NCBI GenBank assembly: GCA_051251725.1
Contig: JBPOFN010000056.1
Span: 1 to 21,442, forward strand
Direction of reading: 5' to 3'
From: JALZUE01 sp051251725
Lineage (GTDB): Bacteria; Pseudomonadota; Gammaproteobacteria; Enterobacterales; Alteromonadaceae
DNA length: 21,442 bases
Shown: in pieces, positions 14,498 to 21,442 of the stretch
Numbering within the stretch: the first letter of the stretch is position 1
Layout: every line of letters starts with the position of its first letter
Translations under genes and position numbers: made by a program
Notes under the pieces: model-generated
Database searches by the model: none
Told to the model about the DNA's origin: nothing
Seen by the model: only the letters and a program-made list of their open reading frames with translations

Positions 14498-17131
14498 TTA
14501 TTTTTGTATCACTAGCTCTGGTACTGTCGCAAAGGCATAAATTGCGTGATCAAAATGATAATTGTTACCTGCTAAATCAGCAATCCCTTCAATAAGTTCA
14601 ATGCGCGTACCGGTATTATTACTTTGTTTTAATTGGCCTGCATTTAGGTAAAAGTCTAAATTATCAACAATGGCTGTTGCTTTATCGATATTTGTACCTG
14701 ATGTATTTTGCCAAATATTATTAAAACTTTCTTTTTGTAACCTTACTGTTAGTTGCTCCTCGTTATAACTTGATGTTTCTTCTACACGCCAACGCTTAAA
14801 ACCATGATAAAGCAATTTGTTGTAAATATTAAAGTTAGTAAAAAGTTGCGATTCAGTGATTAACTGTAATTCAGGGGAAACAAGTGAGCTTTTAGATAGC
14901 TCGCCGGTCGGGCTGAAATCAGGTAGGAAAAAATTAAATACCGACGGAGATCCTAGTGGTCTTTGTCCTAAAGCTTGCTCGCCAATACGTAATAAGGTAA
15001 CGCCTGCTCGGTAATGTTCAAGCAAATCACTAGGTAAGTTCAAGCCGTTAGTGGCATTGTCTAAAGGGATTTGGGAGCTTGCATTTAATAATCTCATTAT
15101 CGAGGTCATTTGAATAATAGGCTCTTTTACTTTCCCAAAGGTTTGAGAAAGCGCAACACTTGGGTTTCGCGCTTCTTTATCTAATAATATCGCTTTAATT
15201 GTCGCTTTTAAATCGCCGGTTGAACCGAAGGCCGTGGCAACTCTTTCAATATAATCTGGACTCGGGTTTGAAGTAACAAAACGCTGAATTAGCTTACGAC
15301 TAATAAAGGGCGCTGTAGTTTTATGGGCGACTAAGGCATTAATTACTGTTGTTAATTCAGTATCCGCACGCTCACTTGTTTGTTGATTACTTTCATTAAT
15401 AACAATGGTTGTATCGTTATCTGTGAATAGCTGTTTCTCTGTAAAATCATGATGTTCAGGAAAAACCTTTAAAGGAGCCAGCCAGCGATATTGATAATCG
15501 TTGGTATAACTGCCTAATTCAAAGTTGTAGTTAGTTACGTTCACCGCGTCATTATTTTTAGCACTAAAGGATAAACCGGTGAAAACCTTCGCCATTTGGC
15601 GGATCACATTATTGTCGTAAGTTGGTATAGGAAGATTATCTGGGCCTAATTTAATCGTGCCGTTAAGTTCTCGATGAACTAAACCAAAAGAAAATAATTG
15701 CATTATTTCGCGTGCGAAGTTCTCATCAGGGAAATAGCCTAAGTCACTATTTTCTTTTTTATTCTTTAAGTGGCTGAGCCAAAAGCCCATTACTGGGTGT
15801 AGGCTAACGTCATGCAATGCTTGTTGATAATGCCCAAAAGCATTACTGGCTAGTATATCCCAATATTGTGCAAGGCCTCGGTGAGCATTTCGAACGGTGA
15901 CTACATCGTCGCCTACGACTAATATTTCACTTAACGCGAAAGCCATGCGTTGCCTTAGTTGGTCTTTGCCATAAAGCGCAATTGGCCAAAAGGCATCTCT
16001 TCTTATTTGCCATTCATTTTCTTGGGGGAAATGCGGTAATAAAGCATCGGTCAACGATAACATACTGGTTTGTTCTATCTGTAGCTGCGCTTCAATCCAT
16101 GCTTGGTAAACTTGTCTGCTATTGCTGCCGTCAGTGGCTATTTTACTTCTCAGTAATTGGTAATCTTCAGGTATAGGACCAAAAGTTGCTTGGGTTAAAA
16201 AGCGAATAATATCTCGGTCGACATCTTCAGGCGTTAATGTGGTTTCTTCAGGAGGGGCTATGTTTTCATCAAAATTTAAACTTGCGCTGATCTCACCGTG
16301 GGGGAAATTAGCCGTATGAATATTGATAAAAAACTCGCCATCAAATAATGCATCTAACATTTGCTGTTCATTGACAAAAATACCACCTGGGGCCATATCC
16401 CAAGTGTAATTATTGATTGCACCTTTACTTTCAATATCTTTGATCACCGTGCCTGACGGCGCTAAATGTAAATGTTGATCGGTTTGCTCAGAGCCCAAAT
16501 TTGAAAAGGTATAATTTAATACGCCTTGCTCATTATCGCCCTGAACAATAAAGCTTAAAACGCCGGAGGCGTTTGTTGCCGCACTATTTTGTGGGCCAAA
16601 TACGCCTAAAAATACTTTGGCATTTGCTCTGGTATTCGCTGCGTCGGTAATGGTTACTTGTGCTGATAACTGCTCAGCTAACAAATAATTGTCATTATTG
16701 GTAAGTAAAAGTGTGAGCACTTCAGGTATTTCATGTTCGTTATCTAGTATCGGGCGTACTTCAATAACTCTTGAGTTTTGGTTCGCTTTTAATTCCAAGT
16801 CGCTAGCTACATTTCCGCCGTCACTATAAACAAGCTGATAATCATCGGTTGTCGCACTGCCTTTCGTAATGTCTGAATTTTCTAAGCGAGTAAATGCAAT
16901 CGTTAAATTAGCTCTGTTGTCGCCGCCCACGCGCTTAATTTCAAACTTTGCCCATTGATTGTTTTTTTCAATAGCTAAATCAGTAAGGGTTTTTATTGAA
17001 ACAGTACTCTTTGAAACTTCAGGTGTTGGCTTAGGCTCGGGGGTTGAATCAGTATTCGAGCCAGAGCCGCCACATGCGTTTAGCAATAATAACGTCGTTA
17101 TAGATATGATAAGTGGTTTCATTAGCTTCAT
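14498..17131 (-). CDS. DUF1800 lipoprotein with Calx-beta-like and CHRD domains
   Basis: 877 residues, function unknown. The signal peptide ends in a lipobox (LLNAC, Cys20), followed by a low-complexity Gly/Ser/Pro linker (21-40), so the protein is probably lipid-anchored in the envelope. Residues about 42-166 look Calx-beta-like (SATTDDY, NQNSRVIEVRPILDNEHEIPEVLTLLLTN in pieces). Residues about 172-286 fit a CHRD domain, with DQHLHLAPSG and NIHTANFPHGEISASL. From about 305 it is DUF1800: DIIRFLTQATFGP, QLRQRMAFALSEIL, ENFAREIMQLFSFGL, and LGSPSVFNFFLPDFSP. Its ATG overlaps the DUF1501 stop (ATGA), with GGGAG as ribosome-binding site. DUF1501 and DUF1800 genes commonly occur as pairs in marine and planctomycete genomes. 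Confidence 0.88.
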   Translation of the reverse strand: MKLMKPLIISITTLLLLNACGGSGSNTDSTPEPKPTPEVSKSTVSIKTLTDLAIEKNNQWAKFEIKRVGGDNRANLTIAFTRLENSDITKGSATTDDYQLVYSDGGNVASDLELKANQNSRVIEVRPILDNEHEIPEVLTLLLTNNDNYLLAEQLSAQVTITDAANTRANAKVFLGVFGPQNSAATNASGVLSFIVQGDNEQGVLNYTFSNLGSEQTDQHLHLAPSGTVIKDIESKGAINNYTWDMAPGGIFVNEQQMLDALFDGEFFINIHTANFPHGEISASLNFDENIAPPEETTLTPEDVDRDIIRFLTQATFGPIPEDYQLLRSKIATDGSNSRQVYQAWIEAQLQIEQTSMLSLTDALLPHFPQENEWQIRRDAFWPIALYGKDQLRQRMAFALSEILVVGDDVVTVRNAHRGLAQYWDILASNAFGHYQQALHDVSLHPVMGFWLSHLKNKKENSDLGYFPDENFAREIMQLFSFGLVHRELNGTIKLGPDNLPIPTYDNNVIRQMAKVFTGLSFSAKNNDAVNVTNYNFELGSYTNDYQYRWLAPLKVFPEHHDFTEKQLFTDNDTTIVINESNQQTSERADTELTTVINALVAHKTTAPFISRKLIQRFVTSNPSPDYIERVATAFGSTGDLKATIKAILLDKEARNPSVALSQTFGKVKEPIIQMTSIMRLLNASSQIPLDNATNGLNLPSDLLEHYRAGVTLLRIGEQALGQRPLGSPSVFNFFLPDFSPTGELSKSSLVSPELQLITESQLFTNFNIYNKLLYHGFKRWRVEETSSYNEEQLTVRLQKESFNNIWQNTSGTNIDKATAIVDNLDFYLNAGQLKQSNNTGTRIELIEGIADLAGNNYHFDHAIYAFATVPELVIQK

Positions 17132-18600
17132 GCAACATCTCCCGTTTTAATTAAATCGAGATTAGCTTCTGGCTCAAATGGGCTTGGAAAATTATCTACT
17201 GATGGAAAGAGCAGGGTTAAATCCTCCTTTTCGACCCCAAACCAATGGGCTATTACTGAATTACATTGGGTTGTTGCGGTTGTTGGGATCCACCGGCCTC
17301 GGCCGTTACTCGCATCAAGCCCTTGATTTAATTTTAGATCAGGGTGAGTGCCAAATAAATGTCCGCCGTTTACCATCCCGCCCATAATAATGGCATGTCC
17401 TCCCCATGCGTGATCTGTGCCCGCGTCAGCTTTATCACTGTTGGGGGTGAGAGTGCGTGCAAACTCAGAGCCAACAAAAGTCAGAGTATTGTTAAAATCG
17501 CCTTGTGCTATTAGTGAGTCTCTAAAGCCTTTAAGTGCGGCATTAAGCTGCTGCATTTGATCTTGATGATCGCTCAGTAAATTTTGATGGTTGTCAAAAC
17601 CACCTAATTCAACAAAATAAATCGGGCGGTTATTACCGGTTGAGTCGCGACCGGCAATCATTTTGGCCACGGTTTTTAAACGGCGTGCTATAACACTGTT
17701 GTCGCCACCTGCGGCATCAAAAATGGCGTCATAATCAACCCCGTTTGTTTTTGCTATGTCAAAAGCGCTACCGACTATTTCTTCAGCGTTACGAGCAGAA
17801 AGAAAGATATCGCGGTATTTTTTCATCATCAAATGTGAGTTGTCGTCGATGCTATTAATCGCGTTTTCGATCATGGTTTTACGAGTTCCGCTAAAACCAT
17901 ATAAAGGCGTAGCACCGTCATTGCTCATCACATAAGGGTTAATTAAGCTGTCTTTGGTCACTTGTAAGGTATTAAGTCCAGCCACTGATATCAACGGAGA
18001 CACCAAGCTTGTCGTGTTGAAGTCAGTTAATAATTCTACCATTCTACCGCCCCAGCCAAATTGAAATGGGCTGACAGGGCTACTTTGAAACTGACGCTGT
18101 TGGTCAGCGTGAGAGAATAATTGCGGCGGTAAAGAGACGGCATTATCTAAATATTGTTGCCGAGTTGTTGGTACGGTTAAGTTACCCATATTACAAATAA
18201 ACGATATTTCTTGGTTGTTGAACATTTGCGCCATATCTGGACATTGTGGATGGAGACCAAAGTCATTGTAATCGTCATTAGCAAAAACTTTAGCCGGAGT
18301 CACAGGCGTAATAGTATTCAATGTATCTTTGGCTATTGCTACGTTACCTCGGCCAGCCTCGTAAGCATGTCTAAGCTCACCATTGCCTGAGGGCACTAAC
18401 ATATTAAAAGCATCATTGCCGCCGTTCAAAAACACATAAACTAAGGCTTTAAAATCAGACTGTGTTGCGGCTAAGGTTGTGGTGCTATTTACTAAGCTAA
18501 AAACGCCAAGTGAATTTGCGGTAATACTTGCGGATAAACCGATAAGTGATGTTCGGCTCAGAAATTTTCGACGAGAATGATCAGGGCTAGTGTTTGACAT
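17128..18600 (-). CDS. DUF1501-family protein with Tat signal
   Basis: 490 residues. The N terminus carries a twin-arginine motif, SRRKFLSR (Arg10, Arg11), followed by a hydrophobic stretch, so export as a folded protein is predicted. The DUF1501 family is related to the alkaline phosphatase/sulfatase superfamily. Visible blocks are VYVFLNGGNDAFNMLVP (about 54-70), VELGGFDNH with possible metal ligands, FVGSEFARTL, and GTDHAWGGHAIIMGG, followed near the C terminus by VIAHWFGV. The substrate is unknown. It is the first gene of the pair with the DUF1800 lipoprotein, overlapping it by 4 bp, so the products probably act together in the envelope. Confidence 0.9.
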   Translation of the reverse strand: MSNTSPDHSRRKFLSRTSLIGLSASITANSLGVFSLVNSTTTLAATQSDFKALVYVFLNGGNDAFNMLVPSGNGELRHAYEAGRGNVAIAKDTLNTITPVTPAKVFANDDYNDFGLHPQCPDMAQMFNNQEISFICNMGNLTVPTTRQQYLDNAVSLPPQLFSHADQQRQFQSSPVSPFQFGWGGRMVELLTDFNTTSLVSPLISVAGLNTLQVTKDSLINPYVMSNDGATPLYGFSGTRKTMIENAINSIDDNSHLMMKKYRDIFLSARNAEEIVGSAFDIAKTNGVDYDAIFDAAGGDNSVIARRLKTVAKMIAGRDSTGNNRPIYFVELGGFDNHQNLLSDHQDQMQQLNAALKGFRDSLIAQGDFNNTLTFVGSEFARTLTPNSDKADAGTDHAWGGHAIIMGGMVNGGHLFGTHPDLKLNQGLDASNGRGRWIPTTATTQCNSVIAHWFGVEKEDLTLLFPSVDNFPSPFEPEANLDLIKTGDVA

Positions 18601-18617
18601 ATAAGGCTCACTACTTG

Positions 18618-18637
18618 GCTATTATGGGATTAATAGC
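18618..18637. promoter_or_regulatory. Inverted repeat in the DUF1501 leader
   Basis: GCTATTA (18618-18624) and TAATAGC (18631-18637) flank TGGGAT. The repeat lies 18-37 bp upstream of the DUF1501 start codon. It may be an operator or a leader hairpin. The surrounding gap (18601-18881) otherwise shows only AT-rich sequence and the bcp-side hairpin. Confidence 0.3.
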
Positions 18638-18815
18638 TTCTTATTATTGTTAACTATCCATGGCAATGTAACTAAATTAGATTCTGGAGTCGATTAAATA
18701 ATAAACAAGTCAGTGTAAAGTTAAGTAAAGAGCTTAAGCGTATGAGTGATATTACCGCTGAGGAATATTGAAAATTAGGAAAATAAAGGAAGCGCTAGAG
18801 AGATAGTAATGTAAA

Positions 18816-18837
18816 GCAGGAAGGTTTATCTTCCTGC
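18816..18837 (-). terminator. Hairpin downstream of bcp
   Basis: GCAGGAAG and CTTCCTGC form a perfect 8-bp stem with a 6-base loop, 45 bp past the bcp stop codon on the minus strand. It is followed by TTTACATTAC, so the T tract is weak. It is the best candidate for the end of the gcvR-bcp transcript. Confidence 0.45.
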
Positions 18838-18881
18838 AATAAGTATTTATTAAATAACTATTTAAAAGTTTATTTAAGCCG

Positions 18882-19352
18882 TTAAATAGTGGCTAAAACA
18901 TCAAGCACAACTTGATGATGATCTTTGGTTTTAAATTTATTAAACACATGTTGAATATTACCGTCTAAGCCAACTAAAAAGCTTAAGCGATGAATGCCGT
19001 CATATTCACGGCCCATAAACTTCTTTGGGCCCCAAACACCAAAATCTTCGGCAACCTTATGATCAACATCAGAAAGTAGTGTAAAGTTTAATTGATCGCG
19101 CTCACAAAATTTTGCTAGTCGCTTAGGTTCGTCTGGACTAATACCAAAAACTACCGTGTTTTTTTCTGCTAAAGCTGTTTTTACATTACGTAAGTTTTGC
19201 GCCTGCACAGTACAACCGGGTGTCATTGCTTTTGGATAAAAATAAACCAGTACTTGTTGTTTACCAATATAATCACCGAGGGATACCGGCTCAGCGTTTT
19301 GATCTAATAGCGTAAATAAAGGCGCAGTTTGGCCTACTTGAATCGTATTCAT
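18882..19352 (-). CDS. bcp: Thioredoxin-dependent peroxiredoxin Bcp/PrxQ family
   Basis: 156 residues, the same length as E. coli Bcp. A cytoplasmic thiol peroxidase that reduces H2O2 and organic hydroperoxides. The peroxidatic site is PKAMTPGC with Cys47, within the PxxxTxxC pattern. The E. coli enzyme has a resolving Cys five residues later; here that position is Gln52 (CTVQAQNL). The only other Cys is Cys83 (KFCERDQ). This protein is therefore either a 1-Cys type or resolves through a different partner. It lies downstream of gcvR in the same direction, as in E. coli, 22 bp from the gcvR stop. Confidence 0.93.
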   Translation of the reverse strand: MNTIQVGQTAPLFTLLDQNAEPVSLGDYIGKQQVLVYFYPKAMTPGCTVQAQNLRNVKTALAEKNTVVFGISPDEPKRLAKFCERDQLNFTLLSDVDHKVAEDFGVWGPKKFMGREYDGIHRLSFLVGLDGNIQHVFNKFKTKDHHQVVLDVLATI

Positions 19353-19374
19353 TTGATACTGTTACCTGTTGAAA

Positions 19375-19893
19375 TTAGTTAGAAGCTTCTTTAATACAGC
19401 CTTGAATATCAATTTGCTGACATAATTTAATAAAGTCATTTTCAATTTCATCAATATTGTATTTTTCATTAAGCGAAAAATCGATAGTGGCTTGCACCAT
19501 ATTACTATCAGGATCGATATGTGATTTTAATGAAGAAAGGTCGATATTACGGGCAGCAAAGAAAGCGGTAACCGATTTAAGAATACCTGGCTGAACAATA
19601 CCAGCATATTCTGCTTGGTAATATTTAGAGCAAGGTAGTGGTTCGTAGTCAGTTGTTCTTTTCATCATGGTGATAAGTTCAAGTTGGTGAGCAATCATAG
19701 GTAATCGTTGCTCAACTAAACTGATAGCTCGAGCACCGCCATCCAACAACATGATTAATGTGAATTCTTTACCAAAAATAGCCATGCGACTATCTCTAAT
19801 ATGACAACCACATTTAGAAGCAAGTTTGATTAATTCACTTACACTGCCTGTTCTATCAGGACCCATGGCGTTCAGGACTAAATATTGCGACAT
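19375..19893 (-). CDS. gcvR: Glycine cleavage system regulator GcvR (tandem ACT domains)
   Basis: 172 residues from the preferred start. In E. coli GcvR binds GcvA and glycine and represses the gcvTHP operon. Two ACT domains are visible: about residues 4-75, with LNAMGPDRTGSVSELI, GCHIRDSRMAIFGKEFTLIMLLDG and the MMKRT segment, and about 95-165, with AGIVQPGILKSVTAFFAARNIDLSSLKS. The frame is open upstream to another ATG at 19926, which would add 11 residues. The inner ATG gives the family N terminus (MSQYLVLNAMG, compare HYLVITALG in E. coli). Neither start has a strong Shine-Dalgarno sequence. Its neighbours are bcp downstream and bamC divergent. Confidence 0.93.
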   Translation of the reverse strand: MSQYLVLNAMGPDRTGSVSELIKLASKCGCHIRDSRMAIFGKEFTLIMLLDGGARAISLVEQRLPMIAHQLELITMMKRTTDYEPLPCSKYYQAEYAGIVQPGILKSVTAFFAARNIDLSSLKSHIDPDSNMVQATIDFSLNEKYNIDEIENDFIKLCQQIDIQGCIKEASN

Positions 19894-20077
19894 TTTTATA
19901 CTTATACGGCCAATAAATACGCGCATTGTAACTGAAATTTAATCGAATACTAAGCTTAAATAGGGGTTTTTTAAATATTATTCTAGCAATTGATAATTTC
20001 TTAACAGCATTGCTTGTCTTTGTATATGTGGCAAAGTACCATGATGCGCTATTAACTATTTGAATAATATTTATCGT

Positions 20078-20131
20078 ACCGGCAGGAACTCACGTACAGC
20101 CTTACGGTCTTAAGCAGAGAAAGTTTTCTGC
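20078..20131 (+). promoter_or_regulatory. Structured leader of bamC (two candidate stem-loops)
   Basis: Stem-loop 1: ACCG (20078-20081) and AGG (20084-20086) pair with CCT (20100-20102) and CGGT (20105-20108), with a symmetric 2x2 internal loop. Stem-loop 2: GCAGAGAA pairs with TTTTCTGC around an AG centre (20114-20131) and ends directly against the Shine-Dalgarno AGGAG at 20132-20136, which is five bases before the bamC ATG. GC content is higher than in the flanking AT-rich spacer. It does not match any riboswitch I can recognise. Confidence 0.35.
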
Positions 20132-20141
20132 AGGAGTTGGA

Positions 20142-21233
20142 ATGAATCGTTGTTTGTTATCTTTGTCTGTTTTATGTCTGTTAGCTTCAGGGTGTTCAGT
20201 TAATACTACTAATAATGCATTAGGAAGTTTTGAATACACCAAAAAAGGTGAAGGTAAGGATTTAGTTATCCCTAAAGGGTTAAAAACGCCGAAAAAAAAT
20301 CAAAAATTCAAAATTGATCCGGTTACAACCCAAGGCCCTATCGGTAAAGCGTTAGATATTCGCTCTCCGTCATTAGTATTACCCGTTGCCGCATCTTCTC
20401 GTTTAGAGCAAGACTCATCGAAAGCAATGATTTGGTTTGATCAAGTATTTGACGATGTTGAATTGTATCCCTTTATTTTAAAGGCACTTGAAGATCAATT
20501 GAAAAGTGATGATGTTGATTTAGTTACTATTGATGAAAATGAAAAGCGCTTTCAATCAACATGGTATTTAAAAGAAACTGAGTCTAGTGATTGGTTTTTT
20601 ACTGAAATATCAGAAATAGAAAGTGTTAAGTTTAATTATTCGTTTGAAGTAAAACCTCATGGCCGCAGTGTTGCGGTTGAAGTTGAAGTTGCAGGCTTTA
20701 TGAGAACGGATGAGTCAGGTAGCACCAAAGAAATGGGTCCTATTGATAAACAGCGTGCTGAAATGAATATGCTAAATAGCATGATCGAGCAAGTTGATTA
20801 TAACTACCGTATTCATCAACATGAAAACCGATTGTTACGTTCAAACCAACAGTTGGTTAATATTGATGAAAATAAAAAAGCTGAGCCAAGTTTTATTGTG
20901 GAAATGGAGTTAGAGCCTTTATGGGCTAATATGCCAAGTTTCTTTGAAAAACATGGTTTTAAAGTAAGTGATTTAAATGAGCCGAAGAAAACTTATTTTG
21001 TTGACTTTATCAAGCCAGAAAATTCAATTTGGGCAAAATTATGGGACAAAGAAGTTCCGATAATTGAACTTGAAGACGGTAAATATTCATTTATTTTAAG
21101 AGAGCATGGTGATGATGACTTACAAACATCAGTAACGATTTATCAAGCGGATGGTACTGCGTTATCGGCAGAAACATTAGAAAGTATCTCGGCAGTGTTA
21201 TCGCCAGGCTTATCATTTAAGAGTATTTATTAA
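20142..21233 (+). CDS. bamC: Outer-membrane assembly lipoprotein BamC
   Basis: 363 residues (E. coli BamC is 344). A lipoprotein subunit of the BAM complex that folds beta-barrel proteins into the outer membrane. The signal peptide ends in lipobox LASGC, with Cys18 as the lipidated residue. An unstructured, Lys/Pro-rich N-terminal segment (about 19-75) corresponds to the part that contacts BamD in E. coli. Two helix-grip domains follow, about 90-220 and 245-360, the first containing MIWFDQVFDDVELYPFILKAL and the second ELEPLWANMPSFFEKHGF. The start is supported by AGGAG five bases upstream. In E. coli bamC is downstream of dapA; here dapA is absent and bamC has its own leader next to divergent gcvR. 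Confidence 0.93.
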   Translation: MNRCLLSLSVLCLLASGCSVNTTNNALGSFEYTKKGEGKDLVIPKGLKTPKKNQKFKIDPVTTQGPIGKALDIRSPSLVLPVAASSRLEQDSSKAMIWFDQVFDDVELYPFILKALEDQLKSDDVDLVTIDENEKRFQSTWYLKETESSDWFFTEISEIESVKFNYSFEVKPHGRSVAVEVEVAGFMRTDESGSTKEMGPIDKQRAEMNMLNSMIEQVDYNYRIHQHENRLLRSNQQLVNIDENKKAEPSFIVEMELEPLWANMPSFFEKHGFKVSDLNEPKKTYFVDFIKPENSIWAKLWDKEVPIIELEDGKYSFILREHGDDDLQTSVTIYQADGTALSAETLESISAVLSPGLSFKSIY

Positions 21234-21293
21234 GTATTACCTTGTGCGTTTAGGTTAATTATAACCGCGCGAATAAAATACTAATAACAATCC

Positions 21294-21325
21294 AAAAAAA
21301 GCAGCTTAATTAAGCTGCTTTTTTT
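21294..21325 (+). terminator. Intrinsic terminator of bamC
   Basis: A7 precedes the palindrome GCAGCTTAATTAAGCTGC (21301-21318), followed by T7 (21319-21325). It lies 60 bp past the bamC stop codon. This is the strongest intrinsic terminator in the window and would function on both strands. Confidence 0.9.
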
Positions 21326-21356
21326 ATCTTTAAATTTTGATTTTCAATAACCTATT

Positions 21357-21370
21357 CTAGCCTCTAGCCT
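21357..21370. repeat. CTAGCCT tandem duplication at the insertion-sequence junction
   Basis: CTAGCCT is present twice head to tail (21357-21363, 21364-21370). The second copy's last two bases are the first two of the insertion-sequence terminal repeat. It may be coincidental, or reflect the insertion target. The 9 bp directly outside the element are GCCTCTAGC (21360-21368), the expected position of a target duplication. Confidence 0.4.
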
Positions 21371-21442
21371 GTCTCTTGATCACAAGTCGAGTTCCTTCAT
21401 AAAAGCATAGGACTCGACTAAAAACATTAATTTTACCCAGCC
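21369..21442 (-). mobile_element. IS50/Tn5-like (IS4 family) insertion sequence, inside end, continues past window
   Basis: The 19-bp CTGTCTCTTGATCACAAGT (21369-21387) is a terminal repeat of the IS50 type. Its first 14 bases equal the IS50 inside end (CTGTCTCTTGATCA), with a GATC Dam site, and its last 7 equal those of the IS50 outside end (CACAAGT). On the minus strand a reading frame runs into this repeat and stops at the TGA of TGATCAAGAGACAG, the same arrangement as the IS50 transposase stop at its inside end. The flanking 9 bp start with G and end with C, a Tn5 target preference. Only the terminal 74 bp are in the window. Confidence 0.85.
21380..21442 (-). CDS. IS4-family (Tn5-like) transposase, C-terminal 20 codons only
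   Basis: A partial gene open to the window edge. The 20 visible residues end ...VESYAFMKELDL before TGA (21380-21382). The pattern GW-x2-L-x3-V-x2-Y-x3-KEL resembles the C-terminal helix of Tn5 transposase (GW-x2-L-x3-L-x2-F-x3-KDL), which mediates dimerisation. The catalytic DDE residues lie outside the window, so activity cannot be judged. Overlap of the stop codon with the terminal repeat strengthens the assignment. Confidence 0.8.
   Translation of the reverse strand, partial: GWVKLMFLVESYAFMKELDL

Noticed and set aside
19894..19926. Upstream ATG for gcvR adding 11 residues
   Set aside because: The extension does not resemble the family N terminus and has no ribosome-binding site, although the inner start is also weak there.
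20074..20083. CGGTACGAT on the minus strand in the bamC leader as a FadR site
   Set aside because: Two core mismatches, no target in the right orientation, and better explained as part of the leader stem-loop.
21385..21419. Inverted repeat AGTCGAG...CTCGACT taken at first for a terminator
   Set aside because: It has a bulge and no T tract, and it lies within the end of the transposase reading frame and its terminal repeat. The insertion-sequence reading explains the region better.
1..21442. CRISPR array, prophage, toxin-antitoxin or defence system
   Set aside because: No regularly spaced repeats, integrase or known defence domains were seen in the reading frames on either strand.

Overview
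The window looks like a chromosomal segment of a marine, AT-rich gammaproteobacterium of the Alteromonadales, most likely Colwelliaceae (Colwellia or Thalassotalea-like). This is inferred from the base composition and from gene content and order; no search was run. Most of it is conserved housekeeping sequence. It begins inside one tRNA-Asp copy and ends inside an insertion sequence, so it may be a draft contig delimited by repeats.

Left part (1-6250): two tandem tRNA-Asp(GUC) genes; a minus-strand TetR-family regulator followed by an aldehyde dehydrogenase; a large gap; then fadE, the membrane-associated acyl-CoA dehydrogenase of beta-oxidation, divergent from a YafJ-type class II glutamine amidotransferase. 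Near-identical FadR-like operators lie just upstream of both fadE and the aldehyde dehydrogenase. This suggests the aldehyde dehydrogenase belongs to the fatty-acid regulon.

Middle part (6250-14490): a minus-strand purM-purN-DUF3108 operon; a plus-strand DUF2066-hda pair whose stop and start codons overlap (TAATG); a minus-strand bepA-arsC-like(yfgD)-DUF2069 operon; and, divergent from it, a TusA-like sulfur-carrier gene with a perM-like AI-2E family transporter. The relative neighbourhood of purMN, hda, yfgD, bepA, perM, bcp, gcvR and bamC recalls the E. coli 2.6-Mb region.

Right part (14490-21442): a minus-strand pair of exported proteins of unknown function sits between perM and bcp. One is a Tat-exported DUF1501 protein and the other a lipoprotein with Calx-beta-like, CHRD and DUF1800 regions; their genes overlap by ATGA. 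This pair is the accessory module in an otherwise conserved array. Then come gcvR-bcp (minus) and bamC (plus). dapA, which in E. coli lies between gcvR and bamC, is absent and replaced by a short, apparently structured leader. After the bamC terminator, the window ends in the inside end of an IS50/Tn5-like (IS4 family) insertion sequence, with the last 20 codons of its transposase on the minus strand.

No CRISPR array, rRNA, prophage or defence system was seen.
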